Origin: Sulfitobacter sp. W027
GTDB lineage: Bacteria > Pseudomonadota > Alphaproteobacteria > Rhodobacterales > Rhodobacteraceae
Assembly (NCBI RefSeq): GCF_025143985.1
Contig: NZ_CP083564.1
Span: 621,501-685,500 of the forward strand
DNA length: 64,000 nt
Direction of reading: 5' to 3'
A program made the position numbers and the translations under genes. Positions within the stretch are counted from its first letter, which is position 1. Every line of letters starts with the position of its first letter. Below are positions 26,700 to 35,037 of the stretch, in pieces. The notes under the pieces were generated by a model, which made no database searches, was not told where the DNA came from, and saw nothing but the letters and a program-made list of their open reading frames with translations.

Positions 26700-27299
26700 C
26701 TGACCGATCCGCGATTCCGTACCTGCACGGATGCGGCGGATGTTGTCGCGGTGCCGCCAGAAGATCAGCAGCGTCAGCGCGATCCCCAAGAGCAGCATTT
26801 CCCCGTAGCCGAGAAATACCAGCAAGAAGGTTGAGCTTGCCGCCGCAGCTAGCGCGGACAGGGAAGAAATGCGCGAGAGTGCCGCAGTGATCAACCAGAC
26901 CGCACAGCATGTCAGCCCAACCGGCCAAGCCAGCGCCAGCATGATGCCTAGAAAAGTCGCCACTCCCTTGCCGCCGCGAAAGGCCAGCCAGATCGGGTAA
27001 CAATGGCCGATCATCGCCCCAAGTGCCGCCGCCTGCGCCGCATCTTCGCCCGCAAAGGCCCGCGCCAGCAACACCGCCACGGCCCCCTTGGCCCCATCCA
27101 GCAACAGCGTCAGCGCCGCGGCCTTTTTGTTGCCGGTGCGCAGCACATTGGTCGCGCCGATGTTGCCCGACCCGATGCTGCGCAGATTGCCCAGCCCCAT
27201 CATCCGGGCCAGCACCATACCAAAGGCGATGGAGCCGATGATATAGCCCGCCAACGCCCAGAAAAGGATCATCTCGATTGAAGTTTCGATAGGGGGCAT
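26691..27299 (-). CDS. plsY: acyl-phosphate:glycerol-3-phosphate acyltransferase
   Basis: Membrane acyltransferase (202 residues, about five helices) that makes lysophosphatidate from acyl-phosphate. Conserved loops: GSGNIGATNVLRTG (about 41-54) and FRGGKGVATFLG (about 110-121). The ATG at 27299 shares a base with the pyrC' stop (TGATG) and is preceded by GAGGCG, so plsY is translationally coupled to pyrC'. An internal ATG ten codons on is an alternative. Confidence 0.94.
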   Translation of the reverse strand: MPPIETSIEMILFWALAGYIIGSIAFGMVLARMMGLGNLRSIGSGNIGATNVLRTGNKKAAALTLLLDGAKGAVAVLLARAFAGEDAAQAAALGAMIGHCYPIWLAFRGGKGVATFLGIMLALAWPVGLTCCAVWLITAALSRISSLSALAAAASSTFLLVFLGYGEMLLLGIALTLLIFWRHRDNIRRIRAGTESRIGQKG

Positions 27300-28579
27300 C
27301 AATTCGCCTCGTAAACGCAGGAGCCTGCAACATAAGTTGCGACGACCTTACCCTGCATCCGCATCCCGTCAAAGGGCGTGTTTCTGGATTTTGACCGCAG
27401 CGTCGCGCGGTCCAGTACGAAGGGGGCGTCGGGGTTGAACAGCACCAGATCCGCAGGCGCACCCACCGCGATCCGCCCGCCGGGCAGCCCGAGGCGTTTG
27501 GCCGGGTTCAGCGACAGCGCGCGCCAAAGCGTGGGCAGATCCATCATCTCAGCATGGACCAGTCGCAGGGCAGCGGGCAGCAGCGTTTCCAATCCTACCG
27601 CGCCGCTGGCGGCTTCTTCGAAGGGCAGGCGTTTGCTTTCTTCATCCTGCGGGGTGTGCATGGAGCAGATGATGTCGATCAAGCCGCTTGCGACGGCCTC
27701 CACCACGGCAATGCGATCTTCTTCGTCCCGCAGCGGCGGTTTCACCTTAAAGAAGGTTCGATAATCGGCCACATCGAGCGCGTTGAGCGTGAGATGGTGG
27801 ATGCCCACGCCCGCGGTGATGTCGAGCCCGTTGCGCTTGGCGCGCTCCAGCGCGGGCAGGGCGCGGGCGGTGGTGATCTGGTCTGCGTGATACCGCGCGC
27901 CGGTCATTTCGATCAAGGCAATGTCGCGGTCCAGCCCCATGCGTTCGGCCATGGGAGATACGGCAGGCAAACCGCGCAGCGAGGCGAATTTGCCGGAGGT
28001 GACGGCCGCCCCCTTGCTCAGCCCCGGATCCTGCGGGTGTGCGATGACCAGCGCGCCGAGGCTGCGGGCATAGGTCAGCGCGCGAGAGAAGACTTTGGTA
28101 TCCGTCACCACGCGGTCGCAATCGGTAAAGGCGGCGGCACCGGCGTCCATTAGAAAGCCGATCTCGGTCATCTCGCGCCCTTCGCGGCCTTTGGTGAGCG
28201 CGGCCATCGGGACCACATTCACCGGGGCGGCCTCATTAGCGCGGCGGGTGACGAATTCGAGCGTTTCGGGGCTGTCGATGGCGGGGTCTGTATCAGGGCG
28301 CGTGACCATCGTGGTCACCCCGCCCGCCGCCGCGGCCAGCCCGGCAGAGCGGTAGCTTTCCTTGTGCCGCTCGCCCGGCTCACAAACCTTCACGCCGATA
28401 TCGACGATGCCGGGGGCGAGGATATGACCGCCGCAGTCGATCACCTCTGCACCATCTACCGCGGTAACCCCGTGGTTCAAAATCTCGGCAATCACCCCAT
28501 CGCGGACCAAAACAGCGGCTGGCTCAAGCGTGCCAGCTTCGGGGTCAAGAATGCGCAGGTTGGTGAAAAGCTGGGTCAT
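27299..28579 (-). CDS. dihydroorotase-like PyrC', probably non-catalytic
   Basis: Amidohydrolase-fold protein of 426 residues, aligned by eye to type I dihydroorotases over its whole length. The metal motif DxHxHxRxPG reads D60-I-G62-V-K64-V-C66-E-P-G, so both histidines and the substrate arginine are replaced. The later TDHAPH motif reads S306-M307-H-T-P-Q311, losing the catalytic Asp. HHL at 261-263 survives. Such a PyrC' is known in Pseudomonas as a non-catalytic partner needed for aspartate transcarbamoylase assembly. Here it is downstream of pyrB on the same strand, which fits that role. An active dihydroorotase should be encoded elsewhere. Confidence 0.88.
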   Translation of the reverse strand: MTQLFTNLRILDPEAGTLEPAAVLVRDGVIAEILNHGVTAVDGAEVIDCGGHILAPGIVDIGVKVCEPGERHKESYRSAGLAAAAGGVTTMVTRPDTDPAIDSPETLEFVTRRANEAAPVNVVPMAALTKGREGREMTEIGFLMDAGAAAFTDCDRVVTDTKVFSRALTYARSLGALVIAHPQDPGLSKGAAVTSGKFASLRGLPAVSPMAERMGLDRDIALIEMTGARYHADQITTARALPALERAKRNGLDITAGVGIHHLTLNALDVADYRTFFKVKPPLRDEEDRIAVVEAVASGLIDIICSMHTPQDEESKRLPFEEAASGAVGLETLLPAALRLVHAEMMDLPTLWRALSLNPAKRLGLPGGRIAVGAPADLVLFNPDAPFVLDRATLRSKSRNTPFDGMRMQGKVVATYVAGSCVYEAN

Positions 28580-28690
28580 GGGCGGGCCTTTGATACGAAA
28601 GCGGATGCGCCGCTGTCATGCCCCAAATCGCCCCCCGAACCAAGCAGATTTACGAAGCGGTTTTAACCCGGCCCGTCAGGCGGCTGGCCC

Positions 28691-28795
28691 TTACCCGCCA
28701 ATCCAAATCATCAGCCCAACCACGCCAAAGGCAACCAGCAGGGCAACCATGGCGATACGGCCAGACATTTTTGGATCGTGTTCAGGTTCTTGCAT
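28691..28795 (-). CDS. 34-residue single-helix membrane peptide
   Basis: Short frame beginning MQEPEHDPKMSGRIAMVALL: a hydrophilic head followed by one membrane helix (about 13-33) ending WIGG. It sits between the tail-anchored protein and pyrC' on the same strand. The ribosome site is weak (TCTGG). Composition typical of small membrane proteins supports it. Family unknown. Confidence 0.5.
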   Translation of the reverse strand: MQEPEHDPKMSGRIAMVALLVAFGVVGLMIWIGG

Positions 28796-28843
28796 GCGCC
28801 AGATGTACCCCGCTGGCACCAGAGGCGCCAGCGATTTTCGTCT

Positions 28844-29377
28844 TTAGGCTAGAAGCCACCAGATGATAATCAGGATCAAAGCAGCGACCCCGATGATTAA
28901 CATTGTTTTGCCACCACCGCCCTTAGCAGGCTCGGGCGGTGAGACGCGAGGAATGCCGGTGTAGGGCTGGGCGGCCTCCGCTTCCATCGCTTGCACAGAG
29001 GTTTCAGGGCCGCTTTCGCTATAGGTCCCGATATGGGTCAGCGCCGGGATCGGGGTCAGATGCTGCGACTGCCCGGCGAAGGCGCGCGAGTAGACGATCA
29101 GCACCCAGCCGTCCAACGCGGCAAGCTTGCTGCGGTCTTTTTCAATCTGATCTGGATTTACGCCATTGCCGTCGCGCAGATAGCCCGCGAGCCCCAGTTG
29201 ATCGAGGTCGGCCACCCGGAACACCTCGGTATAGGCCGCGTCGATCCGCTCGACCCCCAGTGCTGCCGCCTGCGCGGTCTCATCATCACGCATGGCCCGC
29301 GCCTCGTCATCAGAGAGCGAGAGAGTATAGACCCGGACCTTGCCAGCTTCTTGCGGGGCGACTTCTGTATGGGGCAT
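28844..29377 (-). CDS. tail-anchored membrane protein of unknown function
   Basis: 177 residues. A soluble domain of about 140 residues contains a segment GWVLIVYSRAFAGQ. It is followed by a Pro/Gly-rich linker and one C-terminal membrane helix (about 156-175, ending WWLLA), so the domain faces the cytoplasm. It starts 56 bases after the pyrB stop, in the same orientation. I recognise no motif. Its place between pyrB and pyrC' is the main clue. Confidence 0.7.
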   Translation of the reverse strand: MPHTEVAPQEAGKVRVYTLSLSDDEARAMRDDETAQAAALGVERIDAAYTEVFRVADLDQLGLAGYLRDGNGVNPDQIEKDRSKLAALDGWVLIVYSRAFAGQSQHLTPIPALTHIGTYSESGPETSVQAMEAEAAQPYTGIPRVSPPEPAKGGGGKTMLIIGVAALILIIIWWLLA

Positions 29378-29433
29378 GACGGCTTCCTTTGACTGTTCAG
29401 AGGAAAACGCCGCGCGGCCCTTTGGGGTTCCGG

Positions 29434-30381
29434 TCAGGCCGCGCCGGGCTGAGCGGCGATGTGGTTGCGCGCCAGCAGATCCATCGCGGCCATGCGCACG
29501 GCGACGCCCATTTCGACTTGATCTTGGATCACCGAGCGGTTGATGTCATCGGCCAGCGTGCCGTCAATCTCGACCCCGCGGTTCATCGGGCCGGGGTGCA
29601 TGACGATGGCATCGGGGCTGGCATGGGCGAGCTTTTCGGCGTCCAGCCCGTAGCGGTGGTAGTACTCGCGCTCGGAGGGGATAAAGCCGCCGTCCATCCG
29701 CTCTTTCTGGAGGCGCAGCATCATCACCACGTCGACGCCTTCGAGGCCTTTTTTCATGTCGTCGAAAACTTCCACGCCGAATTGGTCGATCTGGCTCGGC
29801 ATCAACGTTGGCGGGCCGACAAGGCGGATGCGGTTCTCCATCTTGCCCAGCAGCAGGATGTTCGACCGCGCCACGCGGCTGTGCGCGATGTCGCCGCAGA
29901 TGGCGATGCTGAGGCGGTGCAGCCGCCCCTTGGCGCGGCGGATCGTCAACGCATCCAGCAGCGCCTGCGTGGGATGCTCATGCCGCCCGTCGCCCGCGTT
30001 GAGCACCGCGCAGTTCACCTTCTGCGCCAGCAGGTCCACCGCGCCCGACTGCGGGTGACGCACGACCAGCAAATCGGGGTGCATGGCATTGAGCGTCATT
30101 GCCGTGTCGATCAGCGTCTCGCCCTTTTTGATTGAGCTGGCCTGCATCGCCATGTTCATCACATCCGCGCCAAGACGCTTGCCCGCGATCTCGAAACTCG
30201 CCTGCGTGCGGGTGGAGTTTTCAAAGAACATGTTGATCTGCGTCAGCCCGCGCAGCGCGTCGGAATGCTTGTTCGGCTGGCGGTTGCGGTCGGCATAGGT
30301 GTCGGCCAGATCCAGAAGGGTGGTAATGTCGGACTGCGAGAGCTGCTCGATGCCAAGCAGGTGGCGATGGGCGAATGACAT
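29434..30381 (-). CDS. pyrB: aspartate carbamoyltransferase catalytic chain
   Basis: Condenses carbamoyl phosphate and aspartate, the committed step of pyrimidine synthesis. 315 residues with the carbamoyl-phosphate loop [13 protein letters not shown] (about 52-64) and HPTQALLD (about 134-141). It leads a minus-strand run that continues with the tail-anchored protein, a small peptide, PyrC' and plsY. It is divergent from the UDG homologue. With the degenerate pyrC' downstream it probably forms a PyrB-PyrC' complex (inference from Pseudomonas). Confidence 0.95.
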   Translation of the reverse strand: MSFAHRHLLGIEQLSQSDITTLLDLADTYADRNRQPNKHSDALRGLTQINMFFENSTRTQASFEIAGKRLGADVMNMAMQASSIKKGETLIDTAMTLNAMHPDLLVVRHPQSGAVDLLAQKVNCAVLNAGDGRHEHPTQALLDALTIRRAKGRLHRLSIAICGDIAHSRVARSNILLLGKMENRIRLVGPPTLMPSQIDQFGVEVFDDMKKGLEGVDVVMMLRLQKERMDGGFIPSEREYYHRYGLDAEKLAHASPDAIVMHPGPMNRGVEIDGTLADDINRSVIQDQVEMGVAVRMAAMDLLARNHIAAQPGAA

Positions 30382-30489
30382 GGTGACGATCCCTTCTGCT
30401 GTTGCCGCCTTATAGGCGCGGGCGGGTTGGCAGGTAAAGCGCAGCGATAGGGCATTTCGCCCCCCGCGCGCAGAGCGTAAGCTGCGGCC

Positions 30490-31254
30490 ATGGAATCATT
30501 CGATTATCATCACGCGGCTGAGATGCTGGCGTGGCAGGTTGAGCTTGGCGCGACCGAGGCGATTTGCGACGCGCCGGTCAACCGCTATGAGGTGCCCGCA
30601 AGCCCGCCCAAGGCCAGTGCCAAGCTCGGCAAAGGGCCGCAGCCTCTGCAAGCGGCAGAGACGCCCGACCCCGTAGCGCTGGCCCGCCGCGCTGCGCAGG
30701 GCGCGCAGACGTTGGACGAATTGCGCGCGGCGATCCAAGGGTTTGAAGCCTGCGAGCTGCACAGGGGCGCGCGCAATCTGGTGTTCTGCGATGGGGTGCC
30801 GGGCGCGCCGCTGATGATCTTAGGCGAGGCGCCCGACCGCGACGAAGACCGCGCGGGCAAGCCTTTCGTCGGGCGTACCGGTCAGATGCTCGACCGGATG
30901 CTGACGGCGATCGACATGGGGCGGGACCGCAACGTCTACCTATCGAATATCCTGCCATGGCGCACACCGCAGGGGCGCGACCCGAAGCCCGATGAGATTG
31001 CGATGATGCGGCCCTTTGTGCAGCGTCATATCGAATTGGCCAAGCCCAAGGTGCTGGTGCTGTTTGGCAATTGGTCCTGCCAGTCGCTGCTGGAGAAACG
31101 CAGCATCATGCGGCTGCGGGGCAATTGGACCAAGGCCGCTGATCTGTCCTGCATGCCAATGGTGCATCCCGCATACCTTCTGCGCAATCCCGAAGCCAAA
31201 CGTGAAGCTTGGGCCGATCTGCTCAGCGTTCAGGCTAAGCTGCGCGATGGTTGA
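30490..31254 (+). CDS. uracil-DNA glycosylase superfamily protein lacking Fe-S cysteines
   Basis: 254 residues. An extra N-terminal region (1-80) is followed by the UDG fold. Motif 1 is [22 protein letters not shown] (about 111-131), and motif 2 is the HPAYLL segment at 226-231. Family-4 enzymes bind a 4Fe-4S cluster through four cysteines. Here only Cys88 stands near the first pair and the ECxPF-type cysteine is Met (AMMRPF, 171-176). It therefore belongs to the cluster-less relatives or has lost the cluster. Base-excision repair of uracil is likely but unproven. It overlaps the LysE gene by eight bases. Confidence 0.8.
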   Translation: MESFDYHHAAEMLAWQVELGATEAICDAPVNRYEVPASPPKASAKLGKGPQPLQAAETPDPVALARRAAQGAQTLDELRAAIQGFEACELHRGARNLVFCDGVPGAPLMILGEAPDRDEDRAGKPFVGRTGQMLDRMLTAIDMGRDRNVYLSNILPWRTPQGRDPKPDEIAMMRPFVQRHIELAKPKVLVLFGNWSCQSLLEKRSIMRLRGNWTKAADLSCMPMVHPAYLLRNPEAKREAWADLLSVQAKLRDG

Positions 31255-31861
31255 TGCGCTGACCCTTCTAGCCTTCGTGCCCGCCGCCTTGGCGTTGAAC
31301 CTCACGCCGGGGGCGGATATGATGTTCTGCCTTGGGCAGGGGCTGCGGTCAGGACCGCGTGCCGCGCTGGCGGCGAGTGCGGGGATTTCAGCGGGCGCTT
31401 TGGTGCATGTGACTCTGGCGGGGCTTGGTCTTGGGGCGCTGGTGGCGGCGCTGCCTTGGGCGCTTGATCTGATCCGCTGGCTCGGCGTGGCCTATCTGCT
31501 GTGGCTTGCGGTGCAAACGCTGCGGCAAGCCGGAAAACCGCGGGATACGACGCCTGGCATGGGCGGCTGGCGGGCGTTTAACACCGGGTTTATCGTCAAT
31601 CTGACCAACCCCAAGGTGATCCTTTTCGTGCTGGCGTTCTTGCCGCAATTCGTGGTGCCCGACGCCGGGCCGGTCTTGGCGCAGTTCCTGACCTTCGGCG
31701 CGGTGCTGGCCTTGGGCGGCTTCGTCATCAACGGCGCGGTGGGTGTTTTCGCTGCCGGGATCGGGCGACGACTGGCCGGAGGCGGGCGTGTGCTCGGCTG
31801 GATCAGCAGCGGCATTTTCGTGGCACTGGCCGCGCGTTTGGCAATGATGGAGCGAACATGA
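31247..31861 (+). CDS. LysE/RhtB-family exporter
   Basis: Inner-membrane exporter of 204 residues and about six helices. The family hallmark LTPGADMMFCLGQGLRSG occurs near residues 19-36, and NLTNPKVILFVLAFLPQF near 122-139. Members export amino acids or homoserine lactones; the substrate is not readable. I take the ATG at 31247, inside the end of the UDG gene. It overlaps moaB by four bases, so three genes form one operon. Confidence 0.9.
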   Translation: MVDALTLLAFVPAALALNLTPGADMMFCLGQGLRSGPRAALAASAGISAGALVHVTLAGLGLGALVAALPWALDLIRWLGVAYLLWLAVQTLRQAGKPRDTTPGMGGWRAFNTGFIVNLTNPKVILFVLAFLPQFVVPDAGPVLAQFLTFGAVLALGGFVINGAVGVFAAGIGRRLAGGGRVLGWISSGIFVALAARLAMMERT

Positions 31862-32400
31862 GCAGGATCGATGACAGCCGAGATTTTATTCCCGTAAGAA
31901 TCGCCGTGCTGACCGTCTCGGACAGCCGCAGCTTGGCCGAGGACCGTTCGGGTGATGTTTTGGTCGCGCGGATTGAAGCGGCGGGCCATGTGCTGGCGGC
32001 GCGCGAAATCGTGACCGACGACCGCCCCGCCATCGCGGCGCAATTGCGCGACTGGTGCGCGGACCCTGAAATCGATGTAGTGATCAGCACCGGCGGCACC
32101 GGCCTCACCGGGCGCGACGTGACCGTCGAGGCGCACCGGGATGTCTATGAGAAAGAGATTGATGCCTTCGGCACGGTCTTCACCATGATCTCTATGGAAA
32201 AAATTGGCACCAGCGCCGTGCAAAGCCGCGCGACGGGCGGTGTGGCGCAGGGGACGTATTTGTTCGCGCTGCCGGGCAGTCCGGGCGCCTGCAAAGACGC
32301 GTGGGACGGCATCCTGCTGAAGCAGTTGGACTACCGTCACATGCCCTGCAACTTCGTTGAGATCATGCCGCGGTTAGACGAGCATCAGCGCCGCAAGTAG
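31858..32400 (+). CDS. moaB: molybdenum cofactor biosynthesis protein B
   Basis: Molybdopterin adenylyltransferase-family protein of 180 residues: VLTVSDSRSLAEDRSGDVL (about 15-33), STGGTGLTGRDVT (about 78-90) and LPGSPGACKDAWDGIL (about 137-152). MoaB/MogA activates molybdopterin by adenylation before MoeA inserts molybdate. It is coupled to the exporter by an ATGA overlap and convergent with the DsbD-domain gene. Confidence 0.93.
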   Translation: MSRIDDSRDFIPVRIAVLTVSDSRSLAEDRSGDVLVARIEAAGHVLAAREIVTDDRPAIAAQLRDWCADPEIDVVISTGGTGLTGRDVTVEAHRDVYEKEIDAFGTVFTMISMEKIGTSAVQSRATGGVAQGTYLFALPGSPGACKDAWDGILLKQLDYRHMPCNFVEIMPRLDEHQRRK

Positions 32401-32409
32401 CGCCGTAGG

Positions 32410-33222
32410 TCAGCCAGAGGTGCAGCCTGTGATCTCGACCGCGTGGTTCTTGCCGATCACCGTGATCCGAATGGCGGACCGGTCGAGCGCCAGCGCCGTG
32501 CCGTTCTCGGCGATCATCTCACCGCTGGCGACGAGCGTATTGCCCGACCGCTGGCTGATGGTTTCGCTCATCCACATGTTTGGATTACCGGGTTCGATCA
32601 CCACGGTTTCTTTCCCTCCGGCAGAGGGCAGGGCAAGCCGGGTTACGATCTCCAGCCCCCGCGCTGTGGGGCGCAGGCTGCAATGGGCGCTTTTCAGACC
32701 GGCCTCGGCCCCCGAAAAGGGCCGCGCTGCAAAGGCGGCGGCGATGGCCGGGGTGGGTTTGCTGTCACGGGTGTCGAGCAGGGCGCGCAGGCGGATGGTT
32801 TGTGGCAGGCAGATGTCACTGCACACGCCAAGGTCGATGCTGGCGTCCAAGCTTACCGGGGCACCGGGGCGGCGCGGGGTGATGGTCAGCGGCAGGATTA
32901 CTTCGCGCGCATAGCCGATGGAGTTCACACCGCCTTGGTCAAAGACCTTGGGCGCGGGCCATGTGATCTGCACGTCGTGCAGGTTGTCCGAGCCGGACCA
33001 GTCGAACTCTGGCGGGATGCCTGCGTCACCGGGGCTGCGCCAATAGGTCTTCCACCCCGGTGCCATGCGCAGCCGGATGGCCGCCACCCGCCGCCCGTCA
33101 GCCTGTTGCCAACCGGTGAGCAGATCACCCTGCAACGGCGTGCCGACACCGTCCTGTGCGGCGGCAGGCAGGGCAAGGGCAAGGCAGGACAGAAGGGCGG
33201 AGAAGAGGCGCGATATATTCAT
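32410..33222 (-). CDS. periplasmic DsbD N-terminal-domain protein
   Basis: 270 residues. A signal peptide ends near ALPAAAQD (about 1-23), followed by an immunoglobulin-like domain of the DsbD-alpha type. Cys134 and Cys138 form a C-x3-C pair (CSDIC), and a further Cys lies near 182 (AHCSL), as in the thiol-exchange domain that passes electrons to periplasmic partners. The membrane and thioredoxin parts of full DsbD are missing and no partner is adjacent. The C-terminal 70 residues lack an assigned role. Divergent from yqgE. Confidence 0.8.
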   Translation of the reverse strand: MNISRLFSALLSCLALALPAAAQDGVGTPLQGDLLTGWQQADGRRVAAIRLRMAPGWKTYWRSPGDAGIPPEFDWSGSDNLHDVQITWPAPKVFDQGGVNSIGYAREVILPLTITPRRPGAPVSLDASIDLGVCSDICLPQTIRLRALLDTRDSKPTPAIAAAFAARPFSGAEAGLKSAHCSLRPTARGLEIVTRLALPSAGGKETVVIEPGNPNMWMSETISQRSGNTLVASGEMIAENGTALALDRSAIRITVIGKNHAVEITGCTSG

Positions 33223-33371
33223 GCGGCCTTGATGCGGTATCCATCCGCGCCTGCCAAGTCACATTTGCATCATCCATGTTTCGCCGATGCGGCGGGCGGC
33301 GGGGCAGGTCTCTTGTTTTGTGGGGCGCGAGCGGCCATGTTCAAGGAAAGGTTACCTTTAGGAGGTGGGCG

Positions 33372-33941
33372 TTGACGGGTCAGACAATGGAACTGACGGG
33401 CAAGCTGCTGGTCGCGATGCCGGGCATGGGCGATCCACGTTTCGCCCATGCCGTGATCTATCTTTCGGCGCATTCTGAACAGGGCGCGATGGGGCTGATG
33501 GTTAATAAACCCGCCCCGGAATTGCGCCTGTCGGATGTGCTGGATCAACTGGTTGAAGACACGCCGCCGCAGGCCAAATCGCTGGCCGTGCATTTCGGCG
33601 GCCCGGTTGAGACGGGGCGCGGGTTTGTGCTGCATTCCGACGAATACCGCTCTGCCATTGAGACGCTGAGGGTGGGCGATGGCATCGCCCTCACTGCCAC
33701 GCGCGACATTCTCGAAGACATCGCCACCGGCAAGGGGCCAGAGCGCGCGCAGTTGATGCTGGGCTATGCGGGCTGGGGGCCGGGGCAGCTGGAGGGCGAG
33801 ATTGCGCAGAACGGCTGGCTGACCTGCGAAGCCTCGCCCGAGGTGATCTTTGACCTGCCGGATGCTGAGAAATGGGGCGCGGCGCTCAAAACGCTTGGCA
33901 TCGACCCCTTGGGGCTCTCGGCCTCAGCCGGCCACGCCTAG
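33372..33941 (+). CDS. YqgE/AlgH family protein
   Basis: 189 residues of the UPF0301 (DUF179) family: [20 protein letters not shown] near residues 8-27 and a [14 protein letters not shown] stretch near 133-146. The family's biochemical role is unclear. I chose a TTG start at 33372 because AGGAGG (33360-33365) sits six bases before it, while the ATG at 33387 is 21 bases away. The stop overlaps the convergent Sua5-type gene's stop. Confidence 0.88.
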   Translation: MTGQTMELTGKLLVAMPGMGDPRFAHAVIYLSAHSEQGAMGLMVNKPAPELRLSDVLDQLVEDTPPQAKSLAVHFGGPVETGRGFVLHSDEYRSAIETLRVGDGIALTATRDILEDIATGKGPERAQLMLGYAGWGPGQLEGEIAQNGWLTCEASPEVIFDLPDAEKWGAALKTLGIDPLGLSASAGHA

Positions 33942-34879
33942 CGCGGCGCGGCGGCGCGGGCCAGACGGTCGTTGATTGCCCGGCCCAACCCGTGGTTGGG
34001 GATCGGTGCCACGGCGATTTGCTGACCGGTCGCGTCAAGCTGGTGCAGATGGTCGAAAAGGTTCGCCGCCGCCTCGGTTAGATCGCCAGCAGGTGAGAGG
34101 TTGAGATCACAGATCATCGTCCCAAAGCCAAGCAACACTTCGCCCGGCCCGGCCGTTTCTGCATCCAACCGCACAGCCGCGCCGGGGGCGTAGTGGGAGG
34201 CCAACTGCCCCGGTGCGATGATTTCTGCCCCATCGACGATCTCTAGCGTTTGTCCGAGCGCCGCTTCAATCGCCTCACTCGGCAGACCACCTGCGCGGAG
34301 CAGGGTTGGGCGCGGGCCGGTCAGGCCGATGATCGTGCTTTCCAGACCCACGCTGCAAGCGCCGTCATCCAGCACCGCCGCGATCTTACCGTCGAGGCCC
34401 GCCAACACATGCGCGGCCGTGGTGGCGCTGATTTTGCCTGAGGGGTTGGCCGAGGGCGCGGCCACGGGACCGTCGAGCGCCTGCAACACCTGCCGCATCA
34501 CAGGGTGGGCTGGCACGCGCACCGCGAGACTGGGCAGTCCTGCCGTAACTAATGACGACAGTCCGCTGTCGGGCCTCAGCGGCAAAACCAGCGTCAGGGC
34601 ACCGGGCCAAAATGCCTGCGCCAGACAGTCGGCCTCGTCGGTCCATTGCACGTAGCGTTTTGCGGTCTCGGTATCCGGCAGGTGTACGATCAGCGGGTTG
34701 AAACTGGGTCGTCCCTTGGCCGCGTAGATCCCCGCGACGGCCTCACCATTGCGGGCATCCGCGCCAAGGCCATAGACCGTCTCTGTCGGCAGGGCGACGA
34801 GCGCGCCGTCTTGCAACAGGCGTGCCGCGCGGGCGATGCCTTGGGGCGTGGCGGTCAGCGTCTCGGTCGGTTGGGTCAT
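33938..34879 (-). CDS. L-threonylcarbamoyladenylate synthase (Sua5 type)
   Basis: 313 residues: YrdC-type catalytic domain (about 1-200, with [14 protein letters not shown] and [12 protein letters not shown]) followed by the extra Sua5 C-terminal domain (about 215-310). It makes threonylcarbamoyl-AMP for the t6A37 tRNA modification. I start at [14 protein letters not shown] (ATG 34879). Upstream in-frame sequence to 34957 lacks family similarity. Convergent with yqgE. Confidence 0.93.
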   Translation of the reverse strand: MTQPTETLTATPQGIARAARLLQDGALVALPTETVYGLGADARNGEAVAGIYAAKGRPSFNPLIVHLPDTETAKRYVQWTDEADCLAQAFWPGALTLVLPLRPDSGLSSLVTAGLPSLAVRVPAHPVMRQVLQALDGPVAAPSANPSGKISATTAAHVLAGLDGKIAAVLDDGACSVGLESTIIGLTGPRPTLLRAGGLPSEAIEAALGQTLEIVDGAEIIAPGQLASHYAPGAAVRLDAETAGPGEVLLGFGTMICDLNLSPAGDLTEAAANLFDHLHQLDATGQQIAVAPIPNHGLGRAINDRLARAAAPR

Positions 34880-35037
34880 CGGGTGTTTCGGCCTGTCGGA
34901 TCGTGCAGCATCCCGTGACGCCGCGTTTGGGTTGCGGGGGGCGGCCGGGCATTTCATGCTGGCGGCAACATAAACCAGCCTTTATCAGGGCCATGTCAGG
35001 CTTGCCAGATCAAGCGCGCCTTTCAGGAGGATATGAT

